A stretch of DNA of 64,000 bases from Inhella inkyongensis (GCF_005952805.1 NZ_CP040709.1:3410001-3474000), one strand, 5' to 3'. Counted from the stretch's first letter, positions 28,226 through 39,129 are shown. The notes: generated by a model from the sequence alone, not told the origin. Program-made: numbers and translations.

Positions 28226-29013
28226 TCGCTCAAGGTCCAGGGCAGGGGCTGCTTGTTCAGGAAGCTTTGCACCCCAGCACGCCCTTCCGCTGACGCGCGG
28301 ATGTCGGCAATGCGTCGGGCCGTGTCATCGCGGGTCGCTTCCGTCAACTCGGCCTCGGCCAGGTCCAGCGCCAGCTTCTTGCAGGCGCGCACGGCGGCCG
28401 GCCCATTGGCACAGAGCAGCCCGGTCAGTTCGGCCACCTTGGCGTCCAGGGCCTCAACACCCGGCACCACTTCGTGCACCAGGCCCAACGCTTTAGCGGT
28501 GGCGGCGTCGAAACGCTCGGCCGTGGTGAAGTAGCGCCGCGCCTGGCGCTCGCCGATGGCCTTGACCACATAGGGACCTATGGTGGCCGGCAGCAGGCCC
28601 AGCTTGGCCTCGCTCAGGCAATAGCCTGCGGCAGCCGTGCTGACCACGATGTCGGCACAGGCCACCAGGCCCACGCCACCGGCATAGACATCACCCTGCA
28701 CGCGCGCAATCACGGGAATGGGGCAGCGATAGATCGTCCACAGCATCTGCGCCAGGCGGCCGGCGTCCTGGTGGTTTTCTTCCCAGGAGTAGTCGGCCAT
28801 GGCACGCATCCAGTTCAGGTCCGCGCCGGCGCAGAAGGCCTTGCCTTCGGCGACCAGTTGAATGACCCGCAAGTCGCTGCGCCCACCGAGTTCGACAAAG
28901 GCGGCCGTAAGTTCGGCAATCACGCCGTCGTTGAAGGCGTTGCGCACCTCGGGGCGGTTCAGGGTGACGCGGGCGACGGCGCCCTGTTCATCGATCTTGA
29001 GGGTTGCGGTCAT
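28222..29013 (-). CDS. liuC: enoyl-CoA hydratase-family protein, likely 3-methylglutaconyl-CoA hydratase
   Basis: This 263-residue crotonase-fold enzyme starts at ATG 29013 after a perfect AAGGAGG site. It has the CoA oxyanion loop KAFCAGADLNWM and YAGGVGLVACADI, followed by LSEAKLGLLP, which supplies one catalytic glutamate. The other canonical hydratase glutamate position is G, as I recall for liu-type hydratases. The gene context (MCC subunits, HMG-CoA lyase) supports hydration of 3-methylglutaconyl-CoA to HMG-CoA. The gene overlaps both neighbours by ATGA, placing it in a tight operon with the GNAT and bioA genes. Confidence 0.88.
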   Translation of the reverse strand: MTATLKIDEQGAVARVTLNRPEVRNAFNDGVIAELTAAFVELGGRSDLRVIQLVAEGKAFCAGADLNWMRAMADYSWEENHQDAGRLAQMLWTIYRCPIPVIARVQGDVYAGGVGLVACADIVVSTAAAGYCLSEAKLGLLPATIGPYVVKAIGERQARRYFTTAERFDAATAKALGLVHEVVPGVEALDAKVAELTGLLCANGPAAVRACKKLALDLAEAELTEATRDDTARRIADIRASAEGRAGVQSFLNKQPLPWTLSE

Positions 29014-29549
29014 GCCGCCTCCTTGTCGTTCAAAGCTTTGCACATCAGCACCGAGGCATAGGTCTTGCCGGTCCACTGCAGCTGCCCCTGTTCCACATAG
29101 CCGCGCCGCTGATAACGAGCGCGCAGGGCCTGCGCCGGTAGCGCGGTGTCCAGGGCCACGCGCTGGAAGCCCTGTGCCTTGGCCCAGGCCTCGGCCGCAT
29201 CCATCAAGCGCTCGGCCAGGCCCTGCCCGCGGCAGTCCGGGTGCACGGCCAGCTGCGAGAGGATGGCCGTACCGGCCTGCGTGTAGAGCGCTGGCGCGGG
29301 GTCCAACAGATAGTTTTCATCCGCCGGTTTGGGGCCGCGCACCTGCACCGTGCCCACCCATTCGCCCGCGCGCTGCGCCACCCAGGTTTGGCCCTGGGCG
29401 ATGCGTTGGCGGGTGACTTCCACCGACTGATTCGCTGCCGTGAAATTCCAGCCCTGCGCCGCCAGCGTGGCATAGGCCCGGTGCAGCAGGGAAGTGAGTT
29501 GCTCCGGGCTGTGCTCCGGGCCCCAGGGCTGTATCGAAATCGGTTCCAT
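29010..29549 (-). CDS. GNAT-family N-acetyltransferase
   Basis: This 179-residue acetyltransferase has the acetyl-CoA loop in LAVHPDCRGQGLAERLM and the closing RYQRRGYVEQ, both standard for the GNAT fold. The substrate is unknown. It sits between mccB and the enoyl-CoA hydratase, overlapping the latter by four bases. It may be a passenger in the leucine operon, or may acetylate a pathway protein; the sequence does not decide this. Confidence 0.88.
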   Translation of the reverse strand: MEPISIQPWGPEHSPEQLTSLLHRAYATLAAQGWNFTAANQSVEVTRQRIAQGQTWVAQRAGEWVGTVQVRGPKPADENYLLDPAPALYTQAGTAILSQLAVHPDCRGQGLAERLMDAAEAWAKAQGFQRVALDTALPAQALRARYQRRGYVEQGQLQWTGKTYASVLMCKALNDKEAA

Positions 29550-29581
29550 GCGATGGCGGCCCGGTTCGGGCCGCGCGGGCC

Positions 29582-31204
29582 TTACATCCGGAACACGCCG
29601 AACTTGGTTTCAGGGATCGGCGCGTTCAGTGCGGCCGACAGGCCCAGGGCCAGCACGCGCCGCGTGTCAGCGGGGTCGATCACGCCGTCGTCCCACAGCC
29701 GGGCACTGGCGTAATAGGGATGGCCCTGCTCTTCATACTGCTGGCGAATGGGCGCCTTGAAGGCTTCTTCTTCGTCGGCGCTCCACTGACCGCCCTTGGC
29801 CTCCAGGCCGTCGCGCTTGACGGTGGCCAACACGGATGCAGCCTGCTCGCCGCCCATCACCGAGATGCGGGCGTTGGGCCACATCCACAGGAAGCGCGGG
29901 CTGTAGGCGCGGCCGCACATACCGTAATTGCCGGCGCCGAAGCTGCCGCCAATGATGACCGTGAACTTGGGAACCGCGGCGCAGGCCACGGCCGTCACCA
30001 TCTTGGCGCCGGCGCGGGCAATGCCTTCGTTTTCGTACTTGCGCCCCACCATGAAGCCGGTGATGTTCTGCAGGAAGACCAGGGGCACCTTGCGCTGGCA
30101 GCACAGCTCGATGAAGTGCGCGCCCTTGTTCGCGCTCTCGGCGAACAGGATGCCGTTGTTGGCGACGATGCCCACCGGCATGCCCTCGATGTGCGCAAAG
30201 CCGCACACCAGGGTGGCGCCGTAGCGGCTCTTGAATTCGTCGAACTTCGAGCCGTCGACCACGCGGGCGATCACCTCGCGCACGTCGAAGGGCTTGCGGG
30301 TGTCGGTGGGAATCACGCCGTGCAGCTCGGCCGGGTCGTAGGCCGGAGCCTCGGGGGCCTGCAGCTTGAGGCCATGGGTCTTGGCCCAATTCAGGCTGCC
30401 CACCACCTGGCGTGCCAGAGCCAGGGCATGGGTGTCGTTCTCGGCCAGATGGTCGGCCACGCCTGAGAGGCGCGTGTGCACATCGCCACCGCCCAGGTCC
30501 TCGGCGCTCACCACCTCACCGGTGGCGGCCTTCACCAGCGGCGGGCCGCCCAGGAAGATGGTGCCCTGGTTCTTGACGATGATGGTCTCGTCGCTCATCG
30601 CCGGCACGTAAGCGCCGCCGGCCGTGCAGGACCCCATCACCACCGCGATCTGCGGGATGCCCAGGGCGCTCATATTGGCCTGGTTGAAAAAGATGCGGCC
30701 AAAGTGATCGCGGTCCGGGAAGACCTCGTCCTGATTCGGCAGATTGGCGCCGCCGCTGTCCACCAGATAGATGCAGGGCAGGCGGTTTTGCTGCGCAATC
30801 TCCTGCGCCCGCAGATGCTTCTTCACGGTCAGCGGGTAGTAGGTGCCGCCCTTCACCGTGGCGTCATTGCACACGATCATGCATTCCACGCCGCCCACAC
30901 GGCCGATGCCGGTGATGACGCCTGCGGCCGGGGCCGAGTCGCTGCCGTCCTTCTCCTTGTAGACATTCAGTGCCGCCAGGGGTGCCACTTCAAGGAAGGG
31001 CGAGTCGGCGTCCAGCAGCAGCTGCACGCGGTCGCGCGGCAACAGCTTGCCGCGCGCCGTGTGCTTGGCCCGCGCGGCCTCGCCGCCGCCTTGGGCAATG
31101 CGGGCGAGCTTGGCGTGCAGATCATCCAGCAGCGCCTGCATGGCTTGAGCGCTGGCCTGGAAGTCGGCGGAACGGGGATTGAGCTTGCTGGTGATCTGAG
31201 CCAT
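29582..31204 (-). CDS. mccB: methylcrotonyl-CoA carboxylase, carboxyltransferase beta subunit
   Basis: This 540-residue carboxyltransferase transfers CO2 from biotin on MccA to 3-methylcrotonyl-CoA. Motifs include [47 protein letters not shown] and [18 protein letters not shown]. These are characteristic of MCC-beta and not of acetyl- or propionyl-CoA carboxylase. I start at ATG 31204 (MAQITSKLN); the frame is open further upstream through the promoter but without domain content. It is the first gene of the minus-strand operon, downstream of a palindrome embedded in a promoter. Confidence 0.95.
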   Translation of the reverse strand: MAQITSKLNPRSADFQASAQAMQALLDDLHAKLARIAQGGGEAARAKHTARGKLLPRDRVQLLLDADSPFLEVAPLAALNVYKEKDGSDSAPAAGVITGIGRVGGVECMIVCNDATVKGGTYYPLTVKKHLRAQEIAQQNRLPCIYLVDSGGANLPNQDEVFPDRDHFGRIFFNQANMSALGIPQIAVVMGSCTAGGAYVPAMSDETIIVKNQGTIFLGGPPLVKAATGEVVSAEDLGGGDVHTRLSGVADHLAENDTHALALARQVVGSLNWAKTHGLKLQAPEAPAYDPAELHGVIPTDTRKPFDVREVIARVVDGSKFDEFKSRYGATLVCGFAHIEGMPVGIVANNGILFAESANKGAHFIELCCQRKVPLVFLQNITGFMVGRKYENEGIARAGAKMVTAVACAAVPKFTVIIGGSFGAGNYGMCGRAYSPRFLWMWPNARISVMGGEQAASVLATVKRDGLEAKGGQWSADEEEAFKAPIRQQYEEQGHPYYASARLWDDGVIDPADTRRVLALGLSAALNAPIPETKFGVFRM

Positions 31205-31232
31205 GACGGAGAGGGGCGTCGCAGGGGCCGGC

Positions 31233-31260
31233 ATTCTCGCCTGACCGATCGGTCGGGCAA
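31233..31260 (-). promoter_or_regulatory. promoter with TetR-type palindromic operator upstream of mccB
   Basis: TTGCCC (31255-31260) and GAGAAT (31233-31238) lie 16 bp apart and fit weak -35 and -10 boxes for mccB. The spacer holds the perfect palindrome GACCGATCGGTC (31243-31254). With flanks it extends to 20 bp (31239-31258) with one mismatched pair. The shape suits a TetR-family repressor. LiuQ, a TetR regulator of leucine genes in Burkholderiales, is one candidate. I do not see a regulator gene in the window. Confidence 0.5.
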
Positions 31261-31373
31261 GTCGGAGACTCCGGGGCCGGGGTGAGGCATCAGACGCATC
31301 GCCTGTTTCGCAGCCGGCATGACCACCCCTGCTGCCCGGCACTAGGATGCCCGGCATCGAAAAAGGAAACCCC

Positions 31374-34300
31374 ATGGAAGCAGCCAACGACAGCCTGCGG
31401 GCCGAACGCCTCGCCCAGATCGATGCCATTGCCACGGCCAGACTGAGTGCCGAACGTCGCGCGGCATTCAGCGTCTTCGCCCAGGATTGCCTGAGCCAAT
31501 TCGATGCCGACGACCTGGCGCAGGAAAGCGCCGAGGACCTGGCCGGCGCCCTGCTGTCGCACTGGCAGTTCGGTCAGCAGCGCGCGCCCGGCGGCCCCAA
31601 GGTGCGGCTGATCAATCCGAATGTGGGCGAAGACGGCTGGGCCGCACGCCATTCGGTGCTGGAGATCGTCAATGACGACATGCCCTTCCTGGTGGACTCC
31701 ACCACGGTGGAGATCAATCGCCAGGGTCTGACCCTGCACTTCATCGTCCACCCGATCTTTGCCGTGGCCCGCGATGGCGCCGGCAACCTGACGCAGCTGG
31801 CCCGCCCGGCCGAGGCGGGCGATCTGCCGCGCGAGAGCTGGATGCAGATTCAGGTGGACCGCATCGTCGATGTGGAGCGCCGCCAGGCCCTGGTGCAGGG
31901 CATCGAGTCCGTGCTGGCCGATGTGCGCGCCTCGGTGACGGACTGGAAGCCCATGCTGGCGCGCCTGGCCGAGGCGATTGCCGAGCTGGACCGGGTGCCG
32001 CCCTCGGTGGATCCGGCCGCCGTGGCCGAGAGCCGCGACTTCCTGAACTGGCTGGCCGACGACCACTTCACCCTGCAGGGCTACCGCCAGCACGAGCTGC
32101 GCAGCGAAGACGGCGAGGAAGTGCTGCACCTGGTGCCGGGCTCCGGCCTGGGCGTGCTGCGCGAGAGCGCCGAGGAGCAGCGCTCCGCCAGCTTCTCGGT
32201 GCTGCCACGCGAGGCCAAGGCCCTGGCACGCGCGCCGCTGCCGGTGCTGGTGGTCACCAAAGCCAACAAGCGCAGCACCGTGCACCGCCCGGGCTACACC
32301 GACTATGTGGGCGTGAAGCGCTACAACGCCGCCGGCGAGGTGGTGGGCGAGCACCGCTTCCTCGGCCTCTACACCTCCACCGCCTATATGGCGCGGGTGG
32401 CCGAGACGCCGCTGATCCGCGGCAAGGTGGAAGCCATTGCCCGCCGCGCCGGCTACCCCAAGGGCTCGCACCGCGCCAAGGCGCTGGCGCACACCCTGGA
32501 GACCTACCCGCGCGACGAGCTGCTGCAGGGCAGCGAGGCCGAGCTGTTCGAAACCGCGATGGGCATCCTGGCCCTGGGCGACCGTCAGCGCCTGCGCCTG
32601 TTCCTGCGCCGCGACCCCTTCGACCGCTTCATCTCCTGCCTGGTCTATGTGCCGCGCGAGAGCTTCGGCACCGAGCTGCGCATGCGCATCCACGACATCC
32701 TGATGGCGGCCTTTGCCGGCATCAGCGCCGAGTTCGAGGTGATGCTGGGCGAGGCCGGCCTGGCGCGCATCCATTTCTCGGTGCGCACCACGCCCGGCGC
32801 CATCCCTGAGTACGACCGCAAGGACCTGGAAACCAAGCTGGCCGCCGCCGCGCGGCGCTGGAGCGACCAGCTGCGCGACGCCCTGGTGGAAGCCGAGGGC
32901 GAGGCCCGGGGCCTGGCCCTGTTCAAGGCCTGGGAAGACAGCATCCCAGCCGACTACCGCGCCCGCGTACCAGCGCGCGCCGCCGTGGCCGATGTGCGCA
33001 AGTTCGCGCAACTCAGCCCCGAGAACCCGGTGGCCGTGGCGCTGTACCGGCCGCTGGGGGCCGAGCCCGACCAGTGGGGCTTCAAGGTCTACCGCCTGGG
33101 CGGCGCGGTGGTGCTGTCCGACAGCCTGCCGATGCTGGAGCACATGGGCGTGCGCGTGATGGGCGAGCACAACCACCGCATCGCCGCTGGCCGGGTGGCC
33201 GTGCACGACTTCGACCTGCGCGCCCAGGTGCCCGACCACATCGATGTGCAGACCATGGCCCCGCTGTTTGAGCAGGCCTTCACCCAGGTCTTTGCCGGCC
33301 AGGTCGAGAACGACGACTTCAACAAGCTGGTGCTGCGCGCCGGGCTGCCGTCCGAGGACGTGGTGATCCTGCGGGCCTATGCCAAGTACTGCAAGCAGAT
33401 CGGCTTTGCACTCAGCCAGTCCACCATCGAGGCCACCTTGGCCAGCCATGCCCCCATCGCGCGCATGCTGGTGCAGCTCTTCAAGCTGCGCTTTGATCCG
33501 GTGAACGCCAACCCCGAGGGCGAGGCCTCGCAGGTGCGCGCCATCGAGCTGGCGCTCGAAAAGGTCAGCGGCCTGTCCGAAGACCGCGTGCTGCGCCAGC
33601 TGCTGGCGCTCATCCAGTGCACGCTGCGCACCAACTTCTGGCGCACCGGCAAGGGCCATAGCGGCGAAGCCGGTCCGCGCCGCGAATTCCTCAGCTTCAA
33701 GTTCGACTGCGCCCGCGTGCCCGGCCTGCCCGAGCCGCGCCCGCTGTTCGAGATCTTTGTCTACGCCCCGCGCTTCGAGGGCGTGCACCTGCGCGGCGGC
33801 AAGGTGGCGCGCGGCGGCCTGCGCTGGAGCGACCGCCTGGAAGACTTCCGCACCGAGGTGCTGGGCCTGGTGAAGGCCCAGATGGTGAAGAACACCGTGA
33901 TCGTGCCGGTGGGCTCCAAGGGCGGCTTCGTGCTGAAGAAGGCGCCGCCGAATGGACCCAACCCCAGCGACCGCGAGGCCTTCATGAAGGAAGGCGTGGC
34001 CTGCTACCAGAACTACCTGCGCGGCCTCTTGGACCTGACCGACAACCTGGTCGGCGGCAAGGTCGTCCCGCCGCCGCACATCCACCGCCACGACCCGGAC
34101 GACGCCTACCTGGTGGTGGCGGCCGACAAGGGCACGGCCACCTTCAGCGACTTCGCCAACGCCGTGAGCCTGGAGTACGGCCACTGGCTGGGCGACGCCT
34201 TTGCCAGCGGCGGCAGCGTGGGCTACGACCACAAGGCCATGGGCATCACCGCCCGCGGCGCCTGGGAGTCGGTCAAGCGCGCCTTCCGCGAGATGGGGCA

Positions 34301-36188
34301 CGACTGCCAGACCCAGCCCTTTACCGTGGTGGGGGTGGGCGATATGTCGGGCGATGTGTTCGGCAACGGCATGCTGCTCTCCACCCAGATCCAGCTGCTG
34401 GCCGCCTTTGACCACCGCCACATCTTCCTGGACCCCAACCCCGACTGCGCCACCTCCTTCGCCGAGCGCCAGCGCCTGTTCGCCCTGCCCCGCTCCAGCT
34501 GGGCCGACTACGACAGCAACTTGATCAGCGAGGGCGGCGGCGTGTGGTCGCGCAGCGAAAAGTCCATTCCGCTCTCGCCCCAGGTGCGCGAACGTCTGGG
34601 CATAGCCGCCGAGCGCCTGACGCCGCTGGAGCTGATGCATGCGCTGCTCAAGGCCCCGGTGGACCTGCTCTACAACGGCGGCATCGGCACCTATGTGAAG
34701 GCCAGCAGCGAAAGCCACGCCCAGGTGGGCGACCGCGCCAACGACGCGCTGCGCGTCAATGGCAATGAGCTGCGCTGCAAGGTGGTGGGCGAAGGCGGCA
34801 ACCTGGGCTTCACCCAGCGCGGCCGCATCGAGGCCTCGCAAGCCGGCGTGCGTCTGAACACCGACGCCATCGACAACTCGGCCGGGGTGGACACCTCGGA
34901 CCACGAGGTCAACATCAAGATCTTGCTCGGCCTGGCCCTGGCCGATGGCGAGATGACCGAGAAGCAGCGCAACACCCTGCTGGCCCAGATGACCGACGAA
35001 GTCGCCCAGCTCGTGCTGCGCGACAACACCTTCCAGACCCAGGTGCTGTCCGTCACCAACCGGCTGGGCAAGGCGCTGCTGGAGCAAGAGGCCCGCTTCA
35101 TGCGCTTCCTGGAAAAGGCCGGGCGCCTGAACCGCGCCATCGAGTTCCTGCCCAGTGAGGACGAGATCGCCGAGCGCAAGGCCGCGGGCGGCCAGCTCAC
35201 CACGCCCGAGCGCGCCGTGCTGCTGGCCTACAGCAAGATGTGGCTGTTCGACGAGATCATGAACAGCGACCTGCCCGAGGACCCCTGGGTGGCCACCGCG
35301 CTGCAGCGCTACTTCCCGGTGCCGCTGCGTGAGCAGTTGGGCAGCTACATCCCGCGCCACCCGCTGAAGCGCGAAATCATTGCCACCCATGTGCTGAACA
35401 GCATGGTCAACCGCGTCGGCGCCACCTATGTGCACCGGCTGGTGGAGATGACCGGCGCCAAGCCCGCTCAGGTGGTGCGCGCCTACCTGATGGCGCGCGA
35501 GGTGTTCGGCCATGTGCCGCTGTGGCAGCAGGTCGAGGCGCTGGACAACAAGGTGCCCGACGCCATCCAGGCCGAGCTGCTGATCGAGGAAGGTCAGCTC
35601 ACCTCTCGCGCCACCACCTGGTTCCTGCGCTCGCGCCGGCTGGGTGAGGCCCTGCAACCCACCATCGAGCGCCTGCAACCGGCCGTCAGCGCGCTGGCGG
35701 CCCGTCTGGCGCCCGAGGCCCAGGCCAGCGAGCGCGCGCAGCGCTGGATCAGCGCCGGCGTGCCTGCCGCGCTGGCCGCGCGCGTGGCGGCGGCCGAGTC
35801 CCTGCTCTCGGCGCTGGATGTGGCCGAGGTGGCGGATTCGGTGCAGCGCGGCTTTGATGAAGTGAGCGCCGTGCACGTGGCTGTGGCACGCCAGCTCGGC
35901 CTCTCGCGCCTGGCCGCACTGATCGAGCAACTGCCCGCCAGCAGCTACTGGGAAAGCCGCGCCAAGAGCGCGCTGGGCGACGACCTCGCCAGCCTGCAAC
36001 GCCAGCTGTCGCAGGACGTTCTGGCAGGCGGCAGCGGCTCGCTCGACGAGATGCTGGCCCGTTGGCAGCAACTCAATGCCGCCACCCTGGAACGCGCCCA
36101 GCGCCTGCTGGCCGATCTGGCCGAGACGCGGCAGGCGGATCTGGCCATGCTGTCGGTGGCGATGCGGGAGTTGCGCAACCTCGTTTGA
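31374..36188 (+). CDS. NAD-specific glutamate dehydrogenase, large (about 180-kDa) type
   Basis: This 1604-residue enzyme converts glutamate to 2-oxoglutarate plus ammonia with NAD. It has the long N-terminal regulatory region (about 1-700; LLINPNV-like opening, then ACT-like repeats with [13 protein letters not shown]), and a catalytic domain from about residue 795 with [25 protein letters not shown] and [17 protein letters not shown]. The C-terminal domain follows. This is the large L-glutamate dehydrogenase found in many Proteobacteria and Streptomyces. I start at ATG 31374 because of the AAGGA site eight bases upstream. It is divergent from mccB across the TetR-type operator, so both could respond to amino-acid supply. 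Confidence 0.95.
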   Translation: MEAANDSLRAERLAQIDAIATARLSAERRAAFSVFAQDCLSQFDADDLAQESAEDLAGALLSHWQFGQQRAPGGPKVRLINPNVGEDGWAARHSVLEIVNDDMPFLVDSTTVEINRQGLTLHFIVHPIFAVARDGAGNLTQLARPAEAGDLPRESWMQIQVDRIVDVERRQALVQGIESVLADVRASVTDWKPMLARLAEAIAELDRVPPSVDPAAVAESRDFLNWLADDHFTLQGYRQHELRSEDGEEVLHLVPGSGLGVLRESAEEQRSASFSVLPREAKALARAPLPVLVVTKANKRSTVHRPGYTDYVGVKRYNAAGEVVGEHRFLGLYTSTAYMARVAETPLIRGKVEAIARRAGYPKGSHRAKALAHTLETYPRDELLQGSEAELFETAMGILALGDRQRLRLFLRRDPFDRFISCLVYVPRESFGTELRMRIHDILMAAFAGISAEFEVMLGEAGLARIHFSVRTTPGAIPEYDRKDLETKLAAAARRWSDQLRDALVEAEGEARGLALFKAWEDSIPADYRARVPARAAVADVRKFAQLSPENPVAVALYRPLGAEPDQWGFKVYRLGGAVVLSDSLPMLEHMGVRVMGEHNHRIAAGRVAVHDFDLRAQVPDHIDVQTMAPLFEQAFTQVFAGQVENDDFNKLVLRAGLPSEDVVILRAYAKYCKQIGFALSQSTIEATLASHAPIARMLVQLFKLRFDPVNANPEGEASQVRAIELALEKVSGLSEDRVLRQLLALIQCTLRTNFWRTGKGHSGEAGPRREFLSFKFDCARVPGLPEPRPLFEIFVYAPRFEGVHLRGGKVARGGLRWSDRLEDFRTEVLGLVKAQMVKNTVIVPVGSKGGFVLKKAPPNGPNPSDREAFMKEGVACYQNYLRGLLDLTDNLVGGKVVPPPHIHRHDPDDAYLVVAADKGTATFSDFANAVSLEYGHWLGDAFASGGSVGYDHKAMGITARGAWESVKRAFREMGHDCQTQPFTVVGVGDMSGDVFGNGMLLSTQIQLLAAFDHRHIFLDPNPDCATSFAERQRLFALPRSSWADYDSNLISEGGGVWSRSEKSIPLSPQVRERLGIAAERLTPLELMHALLKAPVDLLYNGGIGTYVKASSESHAQVGDRANDALRVNGNELRCKVVGEGGNLGFTQRGRIEASQAGVRLNTDAIDNSAGVDTSDHEVNIKILLGLALADGEMTEKQRNTLLAQMTDEVAQLVLRDNTFQTQVLSVTNRLGKALLEQEARFMRFLEKAGRLNRAIEFLPSEDEIAERKAAGGQLTTPERAVLLAYSKMWLFDEIMNSDLPEDPWVATALQRYFPVPLREQLGSYIPRHPLKREIIATHVLNSMVNRVGATYVHRLVEMTGAKPAQVVRAYLMAREVFGHVPLWQQVEALDNKVPDAIQAELLIEEGQLTSRATTWFLRSRRLGEALQPTIERLQPAVSALAARLAPEAQASERAQRWISAGVPAALAARVAAAESLLSALDVAEVADSVQRGFDEVSAVHVAVARQLGLSRLAALIEQLPASSYWESRAKSALGDDLASLQRQLSQDVLAGGSGSLDEMLARWQQLNAATLERAQRLLADLAETRQADLAMLSVAMRELRNLV

Positions 36189-36198
36189 GGAGGGGGCC

Positions 36199-36221
36199 GG
36201 CCGGGCGAGGCAAGCCCGGCC
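36199..36221 (+). terminator. GC-rich hairpin after glutamate dehydrogenase
   Basis: GGCCGGGC-GAGGCAA-GCCCGGCC is a perfect 8-bp stem with a 7-nt loop, 11 nt after the dehydrogenase stop. No T-run follows. It probably protects the mRNA end or assists termination. Confidence 0.45.
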
Positions 36222-36302
36222 CGGCCCACCGGCCCAGCACAAGCGCCTGGCCTGGCGGAAGCACGGCAAGGGGTGGGCAAAGACAGCTTGCGTTGAAGTG
36301 CG

Positions 36303-36316
36303 CTTGAACTTTCAAG
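36303..36316. promoter_or_regulatory. short palindrome upstream of the questin-oxidase-like gene
   Basis: CTTGAA-CT-TTCAAG lies 36 nt before the ATG at 36352, and another CTTGAA half-site follows 17 nt later at 36334-36339. This may be an operator for a small dimeric regulator. No regulator gene is adjacent, so the evidence is the symmetry alone. Confidence 0.25.
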
Positions 36317-36351
36317 ATCGCGGCACTGCAACTTGAAGGCTGTTTGACGCC

Positions 36352-37425
36352 ATGAACTCCACCGCCCCTGTCGCCGCGGCCACCACGCCGCGGACCACCC
36401 TGCACCGCCTGCTGAAAGATGCGCTGGCCTTTGGGCCGCACTATGACGGCGCCATGAGCAACCACCTGCCCATGGCCCTGCATGCGGCCTGGGAACTGGG
36501 CGCCAGCGAGGCCCGTTTGCAAGCCCTGTTCGCCCATGAAAGCGGCAAGCTAGAGCCGGCGCCCGCAACCCAACCCCTGCCCGCACTGGCCCGCCAACCG
36601 CAGGGCTGGTTGGCTTGGCGCGGGCAGCGCGAGGCCTATCCGGTGTTGCTGGCCTACTTCCGCGAGCGCCTGGCGGGCGCCAGCGCGGATGCCGTCCTGA
36701 CCGAGCATTTGCCAGCCTTGCTGCCGGGTTGGCATGCCTTCGCCTTCCACGGACTGATCCGCACCGCCCATGCCTATGAGGCGGGCCTGCAAGACGAGTT
36801 GGCGGCCGCCCTGGCCACCTGGGCGGCCTGGTACGAAACCCTGCCCCCGGGCCAAGCGCCCGAAGCACGCCTGGCACTGGCCGACTGGGTGACGGCTTGG
36901 CGGGCGGATGCGGGGGGCTGGCGCAGCGACCTGCCCATGATCACCTGGCGGGTGCAGGCGGCCACCCTGAGCCCCTGCTACACCCGCTGGGCCGAGGCCC
37001 TGGCACCGGCGCCAAACCTGGCTGAGCGGGTTGACGAGCTACAGGACCTGGCCCTGCACATTTATCTGCACAGCCGCAACTTCACGGTGCTGCACCTCAT
37101 CACCGGCCTGCGCGCTCTAAGGGTTCTGCTGCCCCTGCTCCCGGCGAACGGCGCCCACGAAGCGCTGCAGGACATCCTGGCGCGCGCGCTGCTCACCGGC
37201 TGGCTGGCCGCGCGCCTGCAATGGCTGCCGGAAGAGGCCATGCCCCAACCTCTGCCGGACTGGGCCAGCCTGAAGGCGGACGCGCTGACGCGCAGCGACG
37301 AGCACGTGATCAAGCTGGCCCACGCCTGCTGGCAAGAAGATGGACGCCGGCCGGACCCGCGCTGGCGTCAGGCGGTGCGGCTCTTGCTGGCGCATGGCCA
37401 TGGTCGCCCGGCCACGGCCTCTTGA
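36352..37425 (+). CDS. questin oxidase-like (DUF4243) protein
   Basis: This 357-residue protein opens with a leader and then HYDGAMSNHLPMALHAAWELGA, the diagnostic start of the questin oxidase-like family. Later come LPALLPGWHAFAFHGLIRTAHAYEAG and HLITGLRAL. Fungal relatives oxidise questin by a Baeyer-Villiger-like reaction; bacterial members have no known substrate and carry no visible flavin or metal motif. The gene stands alone between glutamate dehydrogenase and a convergent M28 peptidase gene. Confidence 0.8.
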   Translation: MNSTAPVAAATTPRTTLHRLLKDALAFGPHYDGAMSNHLPMALHAAWELGASEARLQALFAHESGKLEPAPATQPLPALARQPQGWLAWRGQREAYPVLLAYFRERLAGASADAVLTEHLPALLPGWHAFAFHGLIRTAHAYEAGLQDELAAALATWAAWYETLPPGQAPEARLALADWVTAWRADAGGWRSDLPMITWRVQAATLSPCYTRWAEALAPAPNLAERVDELQDLALHIYLHSRNFTVLHLITGLRALRVLLPLLPANGAHEALQDILARALLTGWLAARLQWLPEEAMPQPLPDWASLKADALTRSDEHVIKLAHACWQEDGRRPDPRWRQAVRLLLAHGHGRPATAS

Positions 37426-37439
37426 AGGATCACAGACTC

Positions 37440-39056
37440 TCAGCGCTTCACCGCGCCAAAGGGGTCACCCGCCCGCCAAACCGGCAGGGCTTCGGCATCG
37501 GCCACCGCGCGGCCCAGGTTCAGGGTGTACTGAGCTTGCTCGCGCATGCCGGCCAGATCCCAGCTCGGGTCGTAGCGGTCGCTGGGCTGGTGGTAGCGCT
37601 GGCTGTAGGCGCGGCGCTTTTCGGCCACGGCGGGTGAGGCATCGAGGTACTGGCCGCCGCTGCTGACCGAAAAGGCCGGCACGCCCGCCTTGGCAAAGCT
37701 GAAGTGGTCGCTGCGGAAAAAGTAGCCGCCCACATCGACGCGCGGCGGCGCGATGCTCAGGCCCATCGTGCCGGCCACCTGCGCGGCCAAGGCGCCCAGA
37801 TCGCTGCGCTCGGCGCCATGGGCGCCAATGTCGCGCGTGCGGCCGACGAAGTTGAGCGTGTCCAGATTGAGGTTGGCGGCGGTGCGGCTCAGGGGCCAGA
37901 GCGGCTGCTGGGTGTACCAGGCGCTGCCCAGCAGGCCCTGCTCTTCGGCCGCCACCCACAGAAACATCTGGCTGCGCCGTGCCGGCTGGCGCACGGCGGC
38001 CTGGGCCATGGCCAGCAGCGCGGCCGTGCCCGAGGCGTTGTCCACCGCGCCGTTGAAGATCTGCGTCTCGCCGCGCTCATTCGTCGTGACGCCCAGGTGA
38101 TCCCAATGCGCGGTGTAGATCACCAACTCATCCCTGAGCTTGGGGTCGTGGCCCGGCACCAGGCCAGCCACATTGAACTGCTCCAGGCGTCGCAGCGCCG
38201 AATGAACCTCGCCGCGCACGCGCAGGCCCAGCGCCACGGGTTGGAACTCACGGGTCTCGGCCTGGGCGCGCAACGCATCCAGGTCCAGGCCAGCGGCGGT
38301 AAAGAGCTGGCGGGCCGCCGGCTCGCTGATCCAACCCTGCAGGGGCAGGCCGGGGTTGGCGCCGTCAAGCTGGAACTGCTCACCCAAAGTGCCTTGGCTG
38401 ACCACACCCCAAGAAGTCAAGGTCGAGGCCTCGGTGTGCAGCACCAGCACGCCCTTGGCACCACGGCGCAAGGCCTCCTCGGCCTTGTAGCCCCGGCGGC
38501 CGTAGATCGTCATGGCCTTGCCGGCGAAGCGATGGGGTTCGGCCTCGGTGGCGTAAGGGTCGTTGGCCAACACGATCAACAACTTGCCGCGCAGGTCCTG
38601 GCCCTTGAAGTCGTCCCAGCGCTCCTCGGGTGCATGGATGCCGTAGCCGGCAAACACCAGCTCGTCGGCAAAAGTGTTGAGGGCCTGTCCGTTGGCACTG
38701 GCATAGACCCAATCCGTGCCGAACTTCAGCAGCGGCGCTGCCGCCTGCCCGCCCTCAATGTGCAGCGGGCTTTGCGCCTGCAAGGTGCGCGTGCCCAGCA
38801 AACGCACCGCCTGCCGGTAGCTGCCGCCCGGCGCGGCCGGCTGCAGACCCAGCACCTGGGCCTGGGTCTCCAAGTAGGCGACGGTCAGATCCCCGCCGCG
38901 CTGGCCGGTGCCTCGGCCCTCGAACAGGTCCGACGCCAGCAGCGCCAGGTGGGCGCGCAGGCTGCCCTCTTGGACGGGAGTGGGCTCCGCCGCCACGGGC
39001 AAAGCACTTGCTAAACAGAGCAGCAGCGAAACGGTCAGCGTGAGGGGGCTTTGCAT
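37440..39056 (-). CDS. secreted M28-family aminopeptidase
   Basis: This protein of about 538 residues has a signal peptide ending ALPVAAE. An inserted protease-associated-like domain lies in the first half. The M28 zinc ligands are all visible: AHWDHLG, GAVDNASGTAALLAMA, AAEEQGLLGS, NLDTLNF and YHQPSDRYD near the C-terminus. It should remove N-terminal amino acids from peptides in the periplasm or outside the cell. Two starts are plausible: ATG 39056, giving the cleaner signal peptide, and ATG 39095, which has a better AAAGG site and adds 13 residues. The 3' end converges with the preceding gene. Confidence 0.9.
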   Translation of the reverse strand: MQSPLTLTVSLLLCLASALPVAAEPTPVQEGSLRAHLALLASDLFEGRGTGQRGGDLTVAYLETQAQVLGLQPAAPGGSYRQAVRLLGTRTLQAQSPLHIEGGQAAAPLLKFGTDWVYASANGQALNTFADELVFAGYGIHAPEERWDDFKGQDLRGKLLIVLANDPYATEAEPHRFAGKAMTIYGRRGYKAEEALRRGAKGVLVLHTEASTLTSWGVVSQGTLGEQFQLDGANPGLPLQGWISEPAARQLFTAAGLDLDALRAQAETREFQPVALGLRVRGEVHSALRRLEQFNVAGLVPGHDPKLRDELVIYTAHWDHLGVTTNERGETQIFNGAVDNASGTAALLAMAQAAVRQPARRSQMFLWVAAEEQGLLGSAWYTQQPLWPLSRTAANLNLDTLNFVGRTRDIGAHGAERSDLGALAAQVAGTMGLSIAPPRVDVGGYFFRSDHFSFAKAGVPAFSVSSGGQYLDASPAVAEKRRAYSQRYHQPSDRYDPSWDLAGMREQAQYTLNLGRAVADAEALPVWRAGDPFGAVKR

Positions 39057-39129
39057 GGGCAGGGCAGCAGGGCGGATCTCAGACAAGGCGCTCATTAGAG
39101 CCTTTGCCTGGCCTTGCCCCACCCCACCA

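Noticed and set aside
31290..36269. 1659-codon open frame antisense to glutamate dehydrogenase
   Set aside because: It is a third-position GC artefact of the dehydrogenase; its translation is rich in His, Gln, Ala and Gly and has no domain, and the sense protein is a strong family match.
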